Assembly: GCF_005887635.2 (NCBI RefSeq)
Contig: NZ_CP040818.1
Location: forward strand, 558,001 to 622,000
Direction of reading: 5' to 3'
Source: Paroceanicella profunda
Lineage (GTDB): Bacteria; Pseudomonadota; Alphaproteobacteria; Rhodobacterales; Rhodobacteraceae
Length of the DNA: 64,000 bases
The notes below the pieces were generated by a model. That model searched no databases. It saw only the letters and a program-made list of their open reading frames with translations, and was not told the DNA's origin. Within the stretch, counting starts at the first letter, position 1, and every line of letters starts with the position of its first letter. The translations under genes and the position numbers were made by a program. This document shows positions 56,583 to 64,000 of the stretch, one piece after another.

Positions 56583-58067
56583 ATGGGCCTCGGGCAGAGA
56601 CTGGAACTGCGTCAGACGACACAGCTGGTCATGACGCCGCAACTGCAGCAGGCGATCCGTCTGCTGCAGATGTCCAGCATCGACCTCGGCGCCTTCGTGG
56701 CCGAGGAGGTGGAGAAGAACCCCATCCTCGAGATCGAGAGCGCAGAGGGCAGCGCCCCGGCCCCGGCGCCCCCCCCCGAACCCCGGCTTGAGGACCGCCT
56801 GCGCGACGCGGCCCCCGGGGAGGCGGAAGCCGATCTCGATGCCGCGCGCGAGTCCCTCTACGACGAGGCGGTGGCGGATTCCCAGGCCGCCTGGGCCGGG
56901 CTCGGCGGCAGCGGCCCCGGCGCGGGCCCCGGTGGCGGCTATGGCGCCGAGGGCGCGGACCCGGGCGACACCCTCTCCGAATCCCCCTCCCTGCGCGCGC
57001 ATCTGGCCGCGCAGATCGGGCTGAGCCAGGCCGCGAAGGACATCCGCGCCGTCGCACTCTTCCTCGTGGACGAGCTGGACGACGCCGGCTACCTCTCCCG
57101 CCCGCTGCCGGAGATCGGCGACCAGCTCGGCGCCGGGGAGCGCCTGCTGCAGGACGCCCTCGCGCTGCTGCAATCCTGCGAACCGCTGGGGGTGGGCGCC
57201 CGCTCGCTGGGCGAATGCCTGGCGCTGCAACTGCGCGAGCGCGACCGGCTGGACCCCGCGATGCAGGTGGTGCTGGAGAACCTGGACCTGCTGGCCTCCG
57301 GCAAGTTCGCCCGGCTGGCGGAGATCGCCGGGCTGGAGCCGGAGGACCTGCCCGAGATCGTCGCCGAGATCCGCGCGCTGGACCCGCGGCCCGGCCACGC
57401 CTTCGGCCATTTCGACGTGCAGACCGTGATCCCGGACGTGCATGTGCGCCGCAACGGGCTGGGCGCCTGGAGCCTGGAGCTCAACGCCGAGGCCCTGCCC
57501 CGGGTGCTGGTGAACAACATCTACGCCACCCGCGTGGCCGCCAGCGGGGCCCAGGCCACGGCCTTCATCTCCGAGTGCCGCTCCAACGCCTCCTGGCTGG
57601 TCAAGACGCTGGAAAGCCGGGCGCGCACCATCCTCAGGGTCGCCACCGAGATCACCCGCCACCAGGAGGCCTTCTTCGACATCGGCGTGGCCGGGCTGCG
57701 CCCGCTCACCCTGCGCGAGGTGGCCGAAGCGGTGGGCATGCACGAGTCCACAATTTCGCGTGTGACGTCGGGGAAATACCTGTCCTGTGAACGCGGTCTT
57801 TTCGAATTGCGCTATTTCTTCTCCCAGGGGCTCGCGTCCAGCGATGGCGGCGCGGCCCTGTCCGCCACCGCCATCCGGGAGCGTATCCGCCGGATGATCG
57901 AGCAGGAGGACCCCGCACGGATCCTCTCCGACGACACGCTCGTCGACCTGCTGCAGAAGGATGGCGTCGATATTGCGCGGCGCACCGTCGCGAAATATCG
58001 TGAGGGGCTGAACATCCCGTCGTCGGTGAAACGACGACGGCTCAAAGCGGGGCTCATCGCGAGATGA
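56583..58067 (+). CDS. rpoN: RNA polymerase sigma-54 factor
   Basis: The 494-residue sigma-54 has region I (GLGQRLELRQTTQLVMTPQLQQAIRLLQMSSIDLGAFVAEEVEKNPILEI), an acidic Pro/Gly-rich region II to about residue 140, the core-binding domain, the HTH 'LTLREVAEAVGMHESTISRVTSGKY' and the RpoN box ARRTVAKYRE near the C-terminus. It directs transcription from -24/-12 promoters with enhancer proteins (nitrogen and other functions). The lptB-rpoN-hpf-ptsN order is widely conserved in proteobacteria. Confidence 0.97.
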   Translation: MGLGQRLELRQTTQLVMTPQLQQAIRLLQMSSIDLGAFVAEEVEKNPILEIESAEGSAPAPAPPPEPRLEDRLRDAAPGEAEADLDAARESLYDEAVADSQAAWAGLGGSGPGAGPGGGYGAEGADPGDTLSESPSLRAHLAAQIGLSQAAKDIRAVALFLVDELDDAGYLSRPLPEIGDQLGAGERLLQDALALLQSCEPLGVGARSLGECLALQLRERDRLDPAMQVVLENLDLLASGKFARLAEIAGLEPEDLPEIVAEIRALDPRPGHAFGHFDVQTVIPDVHVRRNGLGAWSLELNAEALPRVLVNNIYATRVAASGAQATAFISECRSNASWLVKTLESRARTILRVATEITRHQEAFFDIGVAGLRPLTLREVAEAVGMHESTISRVTSGKYLSCERGLFELRYFFSQGLASSDGGAALSATAIRERIRRMIEQEDPARILSDDTLVDLLQKDGVDIARRTVAKYREGLNIPSSVKRRRLKAGLIAR

Positions 58068-58086
58068 ACCCGTGTGCGGCGCTTCG

Positions 58087-58137
58087 GAGAGTCACTCCGT
58101 GGTTGCGGTTGACTCTCGGGGGGGCTGTCCTTAGGTT
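58087..58137 (+). promoter_or_regulatory. hpf: Hairpin and candidate sigma-70 promoter for hpf
   Basis: TTGACT (58109-58114), 17 bp, TAGGTT (58132-58137), giving a start near 58144. Overlapping it is an inverted repeat GAGAGTCA (58087-58094) / TGACTCTC (58110-58117), which could end rpoN transcription or serve as an operator because it covers the -35 box. Confidence 0.45.
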
Positions 58138-58206
58138 CCGCGCGCCGCGTGGGACCGCCACTCCGGCACCGGGTATCCCCGGATGCCGGTCAAGAAGGGA
58201 GAGATC

Positions 58207-58788
58207 ATGCGCATTCAGATCCATGGGAAACAGCTCGACGTGGGCGACGCCCTGCGAACGCATGTCGAGGAAAACCTCACCGAGGCGGTGTCGAAATATG
58301 CCGAACGCCCGGTCGAGGCCGTTGTGACCTTCTCGCGTGATCGACACGAGTTCGTCTGCGATGCATCGGTGCACATCTCCACCGGGCTCACCTCGCAGGC
58401 AAAGAACCGGGCGACCGACATCTACGCGGCCTTCGACGGCTGCACCGCGCGCATGGAAAAGCAGCTGCGCCGCTACAAGCGCCGGCTGAAGAACCACCAC
58501 CCGGAGCGCAACGGAGATGCGCTCCCGGCCCTCGACGCCGCCTACAGCGTGCTGGCCGGCGGGGATGACGAGGCGGACGAGCCCGATACGCTCCAGCCCA
58601 TCATCGTGGCCGAGACCAAGACCACCATCCGCTCACTCTCCGTGGGCGAGGCCGTGATGCAGATGGAGATTGCGGATGCCCCGATGCTGGTCTTCCGCAA
58701 CCACAAGCATGGCGGCGTGAATGTCGTCTACCGTCGGGACGACGGCAATATCGGCTGGATCGATCCCAGGAACCTGCCGACCGTCTGA
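58207..58788 (+). CDS. hpf: Ribosome hibernation promoting factor (long form)
   Basis: The 193-residue protein has an N-terminal ribosome-binding HPF domain (MRIQIHGKQLDVGDALRTHVEENLTEAVSKYAERPVEAVVTF... 'DIYAAFDGCTARMEKQLRRYKRRLKNHH') and the C-terminal dimerisation domain of long HPF ('VGEAVMQMEIADAPMLVFRNHKHGGVNVVYRRDDGNIGWIDP'). It pairs 70S ribosomes into inactive 100S dimers in stationary phase or starvation. Start at 58207 follows GGGAGA. It has its own candidate promoter and precedes ptsN. Confidence 0.95.
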   Translation: MRIQIHGKQLDVGDALRTHVEENLTEAVSKYAERPVEAVVTFSRDRHEFVCDASVHISTGLTSQAKNRATDIYAAFDGCTARMEKQLRRYKRRLKNHHPERNGDALPALDAAYSVLAGGDDEADEPDTLQPIIVAETKTTIRSLSVGEAVMQMEIADAPMLVFRNHKHGGVNVVYRRDDGNIGWIDPRNLPTV

Positions 58789-58824
58789 CCCGCGCTGCCG
58801 CGGGCCGCACAATACGGAGCCGAC

Positions 58825-59289
58825 ATGGAGCTATCCGACCTCATCTCACCCGAAGCGGTATTCGGGAACCTCAAGGCCACCAGCAAGAAGCGGGTGCTGC
58901 AGGAGCTCGGCTCCTTCGCGGCGAACTTCTACGGCCTTGCCGAATCCGCCGTGTTCGCCGCACTGCTGGAGCGTGAACAGCTCGGGCCCACCGGAATGGG
59001 CCAGGGCGTCGCCATCCCGCATGCGCGTCTCGAGGGTCTGACCAAGGTTGTCGGCGTGTTCGCGAAACTGGCAAAGCCCGTCGACTACGAGTCGGTCGAC
59101 GGGCAGCCGGTGGATCTCGTGTTCATGCTGCTGGCCCCCGAAGACGCGGGCGCCGACCACCTGAAGGCGCTGGCGCGGGTCTCCCGCGTGATGCGCGCAG
59201 AGACTGTGCGCGACAAGCTGCGCTCGACGGAGGACGCCTCCGCCCTCTACGCCATCCTCACCGAACCGGCGGCCTCCCAGGCCGCCTGA
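58825..59289 (+). CDS. ptsN: PTS IIA-like nitrogen regulatory protein PtsN
   Basis: The 154-residue EIIA-Ntr protein has the phospho-acceptor His66 in the conserved GVAIPHARLEGL and 'VDYESVDGQPVDLVFMLLAPEDAGADHLKALARVSRVMR'. It receives phosphate from the PTS-Ntr chain (PtsP/NPr), linking carbon/nitrogen status to sigma-54, K+ transport and stress. It closes the rpoN-hpf-ptsN block and is followed by a strong terminator. Confidence 0.96.
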   Translation: MELSDLISPEAVFGNLKATSKKRVLQELGSFAANFYGLAESAVFAALLEREQLGPTGMGQGVAIPHARLEGLTKVVGVFAKLAKPVDYESVDGQPVDLVFMLLAPEDAGADHLKALARVSRVMRAETVRDKLRSTEDASALYAILTEPAASQAA

Positions 59290-59337
59290 GCCGGCAGGCC
59301 GCCCGAGGCATCGGGCCAATGCCGGCACCCCGCTCCG

Positions 59338-59365
59338 GAAAGCCCCGCCGCCGCGCGGGGCTTTC
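59338..59365 (+). terminator. Strong hairpin terminator after ptsN
   Basis: GAAAGCCCCGC (59338-59348) and GCGGGGCTTTC (59355-59365) form an 11-bp perfect stem with a 6-base loop, CTTTCTG-type tail after. Best terminator in the window. Confidence 0.75.
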
Positions 59366-59419
59366 TGCGTCCCGGGCAACCGATCGGCGTCGCGTCGCGC
59401 GGCCCGCCCGGCGCGCTGC

Positions 59420-59756
59420 GTGACGCCAACCGGGGAGATCCACCAGGGCGTGCCGTTCGCATCGCGCAGGCGGCCGCGCCGCGCGTCATCGGGCTGGAGC
59501 TTCCGGGCGGCCGGCTCGGTGCCGACGGCGGCGAAGGCGCGGGCCTGCACCGCCTCCGGGTCGGTCACGTCGGGATGCAGATGTGCCTCCGGCACGCCCG
59601 GCATCACCGGGCTGTCGCCGATGTGCCGCTCGGCGGGATGCCCCCTCCCCGTCGCGGAAACCACGCAGCATCCGTGTCGACGGCGCGCGCGGCGAAATCC
59701 GGAGTTGCCTGCGCGTCCGCCATCAGCAGGTCGGGGCAGAGGTCGGGGGCGTACAT
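59420..59756 (-). pseudogene. Decayed VOC (PhnB/glyoxalase-like) gene
   Basis: On the minus strand an ATG at 59756, preceded by GGAGGAG, opens MYAPDLCPDLLMADAQAT, with PDFAARAVDTDAAWFPRRG following in that frame. After the G-run near 59640-59650 the reading shifts by one base to GHPAERHIGDSPVMPGVPEA, then HLHPDVTDPEAVQARAFAAVGTE and finally RLRDANGTPWWIS. Those blocks are the usual VOC/PhnB order (RIGD-type strand, DPDAVxARAxAAG helix, DPxGxxWWIS end). No single frame spans it and the usual stop is missing, so it appears frameshifted and inactive. A sequencing error in the G-run could also explain the break. Confidence 0.55.
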
Positions 59757-59844
59757 CGCTGGCTCCTCCGCGCGCGCCATGCTGCGCGGGGCCGGAGAAG
59801 CGGCGGGACGGGCCGGCCCCGCTGCGGGGGCCGGCGCCGGGGTG

Positions 59845-60828
59845 TCAGGATTCGTAGCCGTTGCGCTGGTGCCAGCCGTAGGCGTCGCGGATCATGTGCT
59901 CCAGCGTCGAGCGGTCCGGCGACCAGCCGAGCATCTCGCCCGCCTTCACCGAGCCGCTCACCAGCGTCACCGCGTCGCCGATGCGGCGGGGCCCGGTGTT
60001 GGCGGGCACGTCGCGCTCCAGCACCTTCTCCGCCGCCTCGATCACCTCGCGCACCGAGTAGCCGGAGCCGGTGCCCAGGTTGAACACCTCGCTCTCCTTG
60101 CCGGCCAGCAGCCAGTCCATGCCGCGCAGATGGGCGTCCACCAGGTCCATCACATGCACGTAGTCGCGGATGCAGGTGCCGTCGCGGGTGGGGTAGTCAT
60201 CCCCGTGCACGGTGAGGGCTGCGCGCCGGCCGAGGGCGGCGAAGATCACCAGCGGAATGAGATGGGTCTCGGGGTTGTGGAACTCGCCGATCTCGGATTC
60301 CGGGTCGGCGCCGGCCACGTTGAAATAGCGGAAGCGGACGGACTTCAGCCCGTGCGCCATCTCGTAATCGCGCAGCATGTCCTCCACCGCGCGCTTGGAG
60401 GCGCCGTAGGAGTTCAGCGGCATCTGCTGGCTCTCCTCGGTCAGCACCACGCCGTCCTGCTCGCCATAGGTGGCGCAGGTGGAGGAGAACACGATCTTGT
60501 CCACCCCCGCCGCCAGCATGGCGTCGAGCAGGTTCATCGAGCCCATCACGTTGTTGTGCCAGTAGCGGCCGGGATGGGAGGTGGCCTCGCCCACGCTGGA
60601 GAGCGCGCCGAAATGCATCACCGCATCGGGCTTGTGCTCGGCGAACACCTCGTCCAGCCGACCCCTGTCATTGAGATCCCCTATTTCCAGGGGGCCGAAC
60701 TTCACCGCGTCGCGCCAGCCCGTCACCAGGCTGTCGTATGTAACAGGGATGTGCCCAGCGCGGTGAAGCGCCTTGCAGGCGTGCGAGCCGATATAGCCAG
60801 CACCGCCAGTCACAAGAACTTTGGCCAT
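59845..60828 (-). CDS. galE: UDP-glucose 4-epimerase
   Basis: The 327-residue extended SDR begins VLVTGGAGYIGSHACKALHRAGHIP, has the catalytic YGASK (Tyr-x3-Lys), 'VRFRYFNVAGADPESEIGE' and 'TCIRDYVHVMDLVDAHL'. It interconverts UDP-glucose and UDP-galactose for LPS and exopolysaccharide. It sits just after galU on the same strand (57 bp), the enzyme that makes its substrate. Confidence 0.96.
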   Translation of the reverse strand: MAKVLVTGGAGYIGSHACKALHRAGHIPVTYDSLVTGWRDAVKFGPLEIGDLNDRGRLDEVFAEHKPDAVMHFGALSSVGEATSHPGRYWHNNVMGSMNLLDAMLAAGVDKIVFSSTCATYGEQDGVVLTEESQQMPLNSYGASKRAVEDMLRDYEMAHGLKSVRFRYFNVAGADPESEIGEFHNPETHLIPLVIFAALGRRAALTVHGDDYPTRDGTCIRDYVHVMDLVDAHLRGMDWLLAGKESEVFNLGTGSGYSVREVIEAAEKVLERDVPANTGPRRIGDAVTLVSGSVKAGEMLGWSPDRSTLEHMIRDAYGWHQRNGYES

Positions 60829-60885
60829 GTAAATAGGGTCTCCGGTCTTTTCAGGGGTCGGTCAGGAAGGAAGGACGAAGGAAGA

Positions 60886-61794
60886 TCAGGCGCGCCGGGC
60901 GGCACTGGTGGCCGCCAGGACATCCTTGAGGAAGGAAGCGAATTCGGACGCGAGGTCAGGCCGCTCCAGCGCGAAGGCGACGGTGGCCTGCAGGAAGCCG
61001 GACTTGGAGCCGCAATCGTAGCGCTGCCCGCGGAAGCGGAAGCCGCGCACCGGGCCGCCGATGGCGATCTCGGTTGCGATGGCGTCGGTGAGCTGGACCT
61101 CGCCGCCTGCGCCGGTCTTCATCTCGTGGAGATGGTTCATCACGTTGGGCGACAGGATGTAGCGCCCGATCACCGCGAGGCGCGAGGGCGCCTTGTCCGC
61201 GTCCGGCTTCTCCACCATGCCGCGGGCGGTCACGATGTTGCCCTCCTCGGACTCCACGTCGAGCACGCCGTAGGACGAGACCTTCTCGCGCGCCACTTCC
61301 ATGGTGGCGACCATGGAGCCGCCATCGCTCTGCTCATAGGCGTCGATCATCTGGGCGAGGCAGCCGCGCTCCGCGGAGATCACGTCATCGGGCAGCAGCA
61401 CGGCGAAGGGCTCGTCGCCGATCAGCCGGCGGGCGCACCACACCGCGTGGCCGAGGCCGAGCGGCTCCTTCTGGCGGACATAGGCGATGGCGCCGCTGTC
61501 CATGTCGGTCTGCTTCAGGGCGTTGAGCAGGTCGGTCTTGCCCTTTGCCTTCAGGCTCTTCTCCAGCTCGGGCGCGCTGTCGAAGTAATCCTCGAGCGCG
61601 GACTTGCCGCGCGAGGTCACGAAGATGAATTCCTTGATGCCGGCCTCACGGGCCTCGTCGATCGCGTACTGGATCAGCGGCCGGTCGACCAGGGTCAGGA
61701 TTTCTTTCGGAATGGACTTCGTGGCCGGGAGAAACCGGGTGCCGAGCCCCGCGACGGGGAAAACCGCCTTTGTAACCTTCCGAGTCATTTTCAT
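60886..61794 (-). CDS. galU: UTP-glucose-1-phosphate uridylyltransferase
   Basis: The 302-residue nucleotidyltransferase starts VTKAVFPVAGLGTRFLPATKSIPKEILTLVDRPLIQYAIDEA, the GalU nucleotide motif, followed by 'GLGHAVWCARRLIGDEPFAVLLPDDVI' and 'GFRFRGQRYDCGSKSGFLQATVAFAL' near the end. It makes UDP-glucose, used by GalE. ATG at 61794 and 61788 are both possible; a purine-rich AAAGAGA fits the second. The upstream 337 bp to kdsB (61795-62131) contain an AT-richer patch at 61905-61940 that probably holds the promoter, and no gene. Confidence 0.96.
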   Translation of the reverse strand: MKMTRKVTKAVFPVAGLGTRFLPATKSIPKEILTLVDRPLIQYAIDEAREAGIKEFIFVTSRGKSALEDYFDSAPELEKSLKAKGKTDLLNALKQTDMDSGAIAYVRQKEPLGLGHAVWCARRLIGDEPFAVLLPDDVISAERGCLAQMIDAYEQSDGGSMVATMEVAREKVSSYGVLDVESEEGNIVTARGMVEKPDADKAPSRLAVIGRYILSPNVMNHLHEMKTGAGGEVQLTDAIATEIAIGGPVRGFRFRGQRYDCGSKSGFLQATVAFALERPDLASEFASFLKDVLAATSAARRA

Positions 61795-62131
61795 TCTCTT
61801 TCTGTTTGCCGACGGGCCAGTCCCCCCGCGGGGGCGGCGCCACCTTGCGTACCGAATGCCCGCATCGCTGCCAGTTGCACGGCACCAGAGCAGACATAGG
61901 CTAAAAAAACACTCAACTTCATCGTACTATACTTGTGTCGATCCACCTATCCGGGGCCATCACGCGGTGCGACGGGCTGCCCTCGAGCCTCCCGTCCAGA
62001 CTGCGCAGACCGCCCCGGGGCCGGGTCGTCTCCGCTGCATTCCTGTCCTTTCCTCCCTGCCCGGACCTTCTGGTGTGTCCGGGTTCGTCTGCCTTGTGAA
62101 CCGCCCGCTGCCGCGGCCGGTTCCGTCACGC

Positions 62132-62926
62132 TCAGCCGCGCCGCGCCAGGATCGCCTCCAGCCGGGCCACATCCACCGGGTTGTTGAGCTCCCAGAACTC
62201 GGCGCCGCGGGCATCCACTTCCACGCAGGCGACCTTCACGCCGCGCTCCATGAAGCGCAGCTGCTCCAGCCCTTCCCAGCGCTCCAGCGCCCCCTCCGGC
62301 CAGCCGGCGTAGGAGGCCAGCGCCGCGGGGCGGTAGGCATAGACGCCGACATGGTGGAACACCGGCACCGTCTCGCCCTCCGCGAAGTCCCGGCCCGTGT
62401 AGGGCAGCACCTCCTTGGAGAAGTAGAGCGCGTCGCCTGCGGCATCGAACACCGCGGTGGTGCCGCCCACGCGGCCGGCGCGGCGGTCCTCGCGGAAGCT
62501 CTCCAGCGTGGTGCGGTCACAGCGCAGCACCGGTGTGGCGACCGCGGCCTGCGGATGGGCGGCCATCGCCTCCACCAGCGCCTCGATGAACCACGGCGGG
62601 GTGAGCGGGGCATCGCCCTGCAGGTTCACCACCACGTCCCAGTCCCTGCCCAGCACGTCGAGCGCCGCTGCGCAGCGCTCGGTGCCGTTGCGGCAGGTCT
62701 CCGGGGTCATCACCACCTCGGCGCCGAAGGCTTCGGCGGCGGTGCGGATGCGGTCGTCGTCGGTGGCGACGACGACACGCGTGATGCCGGGGACGGACCT
62801 TCCCGCCTCCCAGCTGCGCTGGACCAGGCTCTTTTCCACCCCGTCCGGGCCCCGGAGCCCCACGAGGGGCTTGCCGGGGTACCGGGTGGAGGCATAGCGC
62901 GCCGGGATGACGATCAGGGTCTTCAC
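62132..62926 (-). CDS. kdsB: 3-deoxy-manno-octulosonate cytidylyltransferase
   Basis: The 264-residue enzyme begins TLIVIPARYASTRYPGKPLVGL and has 'ATDDDRIRTAAEAFGAEVVMTPETCRNGTERCAAAL' and 'VNLQGDAPLTPPWFIEAL' (metal/nucleotide residues) and 'KVACVEVDARGAEFWELNNPVDVARLEAIL'. It activates Kdo to CMP-Kdo for LPS inner core synthesis, completing the pathway opened by KpsF. The cysQ gene ends 4 bp upstream of its ATG on the same strand, so they are probably co-transcribed. Confidence 0.97.
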   Translation of the reverse strand: MKTLIVIPARYASTRYPGKPLVGLRGPDGVEKSLVQRSWEAGRSVPGITRVVVATDDDRIRTAAEAFGAEVVMTPETCRNGTERCAAALDVLGRDWDVVVNLQGDAPLTPPWFIEALVEAMAAHPQAAVATPVLRCDRTTLESFREDRRAGRVGGTTAVFDAAGDALYFSKEVLPYTGRDFAEGETVPVFHHVGVYAYRPAALASYAGWPEGALERWEGLEQLRFMERGVKVACVEVDARGAEFWELNNPVDVARLEAILARRG

Positions 62927-62930
62927 GGGA

Positions 62931-63728
62931 TCAGCCCTCGGCGAGGCTCACGCCCGGGGCATAGGCGATGAAGAACGGGTTCTCGTAGATCGGCTTGCCG
63001 TAGGTGAGCGGGGTGTGATCGTCGAAGCGCACCACCTGGCCGCCGGCGCCGAGCAGCACGGCATGGGCCGCGCCGGTGTCCCATTCCATCGTCCGGCCGA
63101 GGCGCGGGTAGAGATCGGCCTCGCCCGCCGCGATCAGGCAGAACTTCAGCGAGGAGCCGGCGGAGAGGAAATCGCCCACCGGGTATTTCGCGATATAGGT
63201 GTCGGTCGCCGCGTCGCGGTGCGACTTGGAGGCGACGACGCGCAGTTTCTCGCCGGGGGTGGCGACCTTCAGCGGCCGGGTCTCGCCCACGGTGGCGGGG
63301 TCCAGCGCGCCGGTTTCCTCAACGGTCTGGCCGGAGGCATCGGTCCAGAACATGCGGTTCTTCGCCGGGGCGTAGACCACGCCGCGGGTGGGCACGCCAT
63401 TCTCGATCAGCGCGATGTTCACGGTGAAATCGCCGCGGCGCTGCACGAATTCCTTGGTGCCGTCGAGCGGGTCGATCAGGAAGAAGGTGGTGAGGCCGGT
63501 CTGCGAATGGCTGGCGGCCTGCTCCTCGGTCACGAGGGGGATGTCGGGAAAGGCTTCGGTCAGGCCGGCGGAGATCAGCTTGTCGGCGGCCTCGTCGGCC
63601 GCGGTGACCGGGCTGTCGTCGCTCTTGGCGCGGACGTCGAAATCGGGCGAATGGTAGACCTCCATGATGGCCGCGCCGGCCTCCAGCGCAAGGCGGCGGC
63701 TGATCTCGCAGATCTTTTCATAGTCCAT
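62931..63728 (-). CDS. cysQ: 3'(2'),5'-bisphosphate nucleotidase CysQ
   Basis: The 265-residue inositol-monophosphatase-like enzyme has 'VRAKSDDSPVTAADEAADKLI', 'PLVTEEQA' (metal Glu), the signature 'FLIDPLDGTKEFVQRRGDFTVNIALIENGVP' and 'TMEWDTGAAHAVLLGAGG'. It dephosphorylates PAP, a by-product of sulfate assimilation. The ATG at 63728 is fixed by AAAGGA upstream and matches the family N-terminus; an in-frame ATG at 63815 is unlikely. Confidence 0.94.
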   Translation of the reverse strand: MDYEKICEISRRLALEAGAAIMEVYHSPDFDVRAKSDDSPVTAADEAADKLISAGLTEAFPDIPLVTEEQAASHSQTGLTTFFLIDPLDGTKEFVQRRGDFTVNIALIENGVPTRGVVYAPAKNRMFWTDASGQTVEETGALDPATVGETRPLKVATPGEKLRVVASKSHRDAATDTYIAKYPVGDFLSAGSSLKFCLIAAGEADLYPRLGRTMEWDTGAAHAVLLGAGGQVVRFDDHTPLTYGKPIYENPFFIAYAPGVSLAEG

Positions 63729-64000
63729 TCGGCAGTCCTTTCTGTGGCGGGCGCCTGTGCACCCCGGTCGATGGTCGATATCGGGCGCAGGGGCGCCCCG
63801 GGAAAGAGGTCGCATCGGGCGAGAATGCGCCCGATCCGCGAGAATGCGTCATGTGCTCCGGTCCGTCGACGACGCGCAATGCGCACCGGTTTCGTCGCCT
63901 GTGTTGCACCCGCGGGCAGACTAAGCCGACAATCGTACGGGTTGCAACGACGCGATTGCACTCGCTTGACGTTATGTCACTCCGGGTGGTCCCCCAGGGT
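63729..64000. other. cysQ upstream region with an inverted repeat
   Basis: TCGGGCG (63815-63821) and CGCCCGA (63828-63834) form a 7-bp inverted repeat with loop AGAATG; the octamer AGAATGCG recurs 20 bp later. The end of the window (TTGACG near 63966) may be a promoter for a plus-strand gene beyond it. No gene is complete here. Confidence 0.4.

Overview
The window is high-GC DNA from an alphaproteobacterium. The pieces point to the order Rhodobacterales (Roseobacter/Rhodobacter group): a kpsF-lptC-lptA-lptB-rpoN-hpf-ptsN block behind tRNA-Leu and an RNase D, a DUF1127 mini-gene, an NDUFA9-like epimerase next to uppP, a betI/betC/betA plus choXWV choline cluster, and a GFA-type zinc protein beside gltD. 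I do not name a genus. No phage, plasmid, transposase or CRISPR genes were seen; this looks like ordinary chromosome.

Layout. 1-7.8 kb: an AEC carrier, a small secreted protein, a Bcr/CflA drug exporter, a GNAT acetyltransferase overlapping a 3-mercaptopyruvate sulfurtransferase, an FMN-binding PNPOx-fold protein, an MBL-fold hydrolase and an orphan EnvZ-like kinase. 8.3-15.7 kb: betI-betC-betA diverges from choX-choW-choV across a BetI-type palindrome. These convert choline-O-sulfate to choline, oxidise it and import choline; no betB is present here. 16.3-24 kb: an FMN alpha-hydroxy-acid dehydrogenase, a UvrD/PcrA helicase, DUF1127, a trans-sulfuration enzyme, an HNH protein with a structured leader, DsbB and a DedA/YqaA membrane protein. 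24-31.5 kb: secG and pyrG enclose an ArnT-like transferase, a GT2 glycosyltransferase, a LAB_N membrane protein and a possible stand-alone globin-sensor-like protein; an Ala/Pro-rich secreted protein follows. 32.3-37.5 kb: a four-gene dipeptide/oligopeptide-type ABC importer with a Tat-type binding protein. 38-42.7 kb: an SseB-like protein, then a tightly overlapping mtgA / serine hydrolase / uracil-DNA glycosylase / lipoprotein hydrolase operon. 43-50 kb: gltB and gltD (glutamate synthase) with a GFA protein between them. 50-64 kb: uppP, NDUFA9-like, tRNA-Leu(CAG), rnd, kpsF, lptCAB, rpoN, hpf, ptsN, a decayed VOC gene, galE, galU, kdsB and cysQ. Envelope and LPS supply is a recurring theme: Kdo precursors (kpsF, kdsB), LPS transport (lptCAB), undecaprenyl recycling (uppP), peptidoglycan polymerisation (mtgA), UDP-sugars (galE, galU) and lipid A decoration (ArnT-like module).

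The most unusual property is a set of unrelated, GC-rich tandem repeat arrays. Most lie between genes and one lies inside a gene: 27 bp x 19 (47580-48084, 5' of gltB), 18 bp x 13 (40212-40445, encoding hexapeptides that run into a lipobox), 78 bp x 4-5 (15841-16180), 42 bp x 6 (37758-38009), 21 bp x 3 and 36 bp x 2 (42733-42944), plus small 7- and 19-bp arrays. The larger units are all multiples of three bases. Several other long intergenic stretches (13.2-13.8, 31.5-32.3, 38.8-39.3, 52.1-52.7 kb) hold no recognisable gene.
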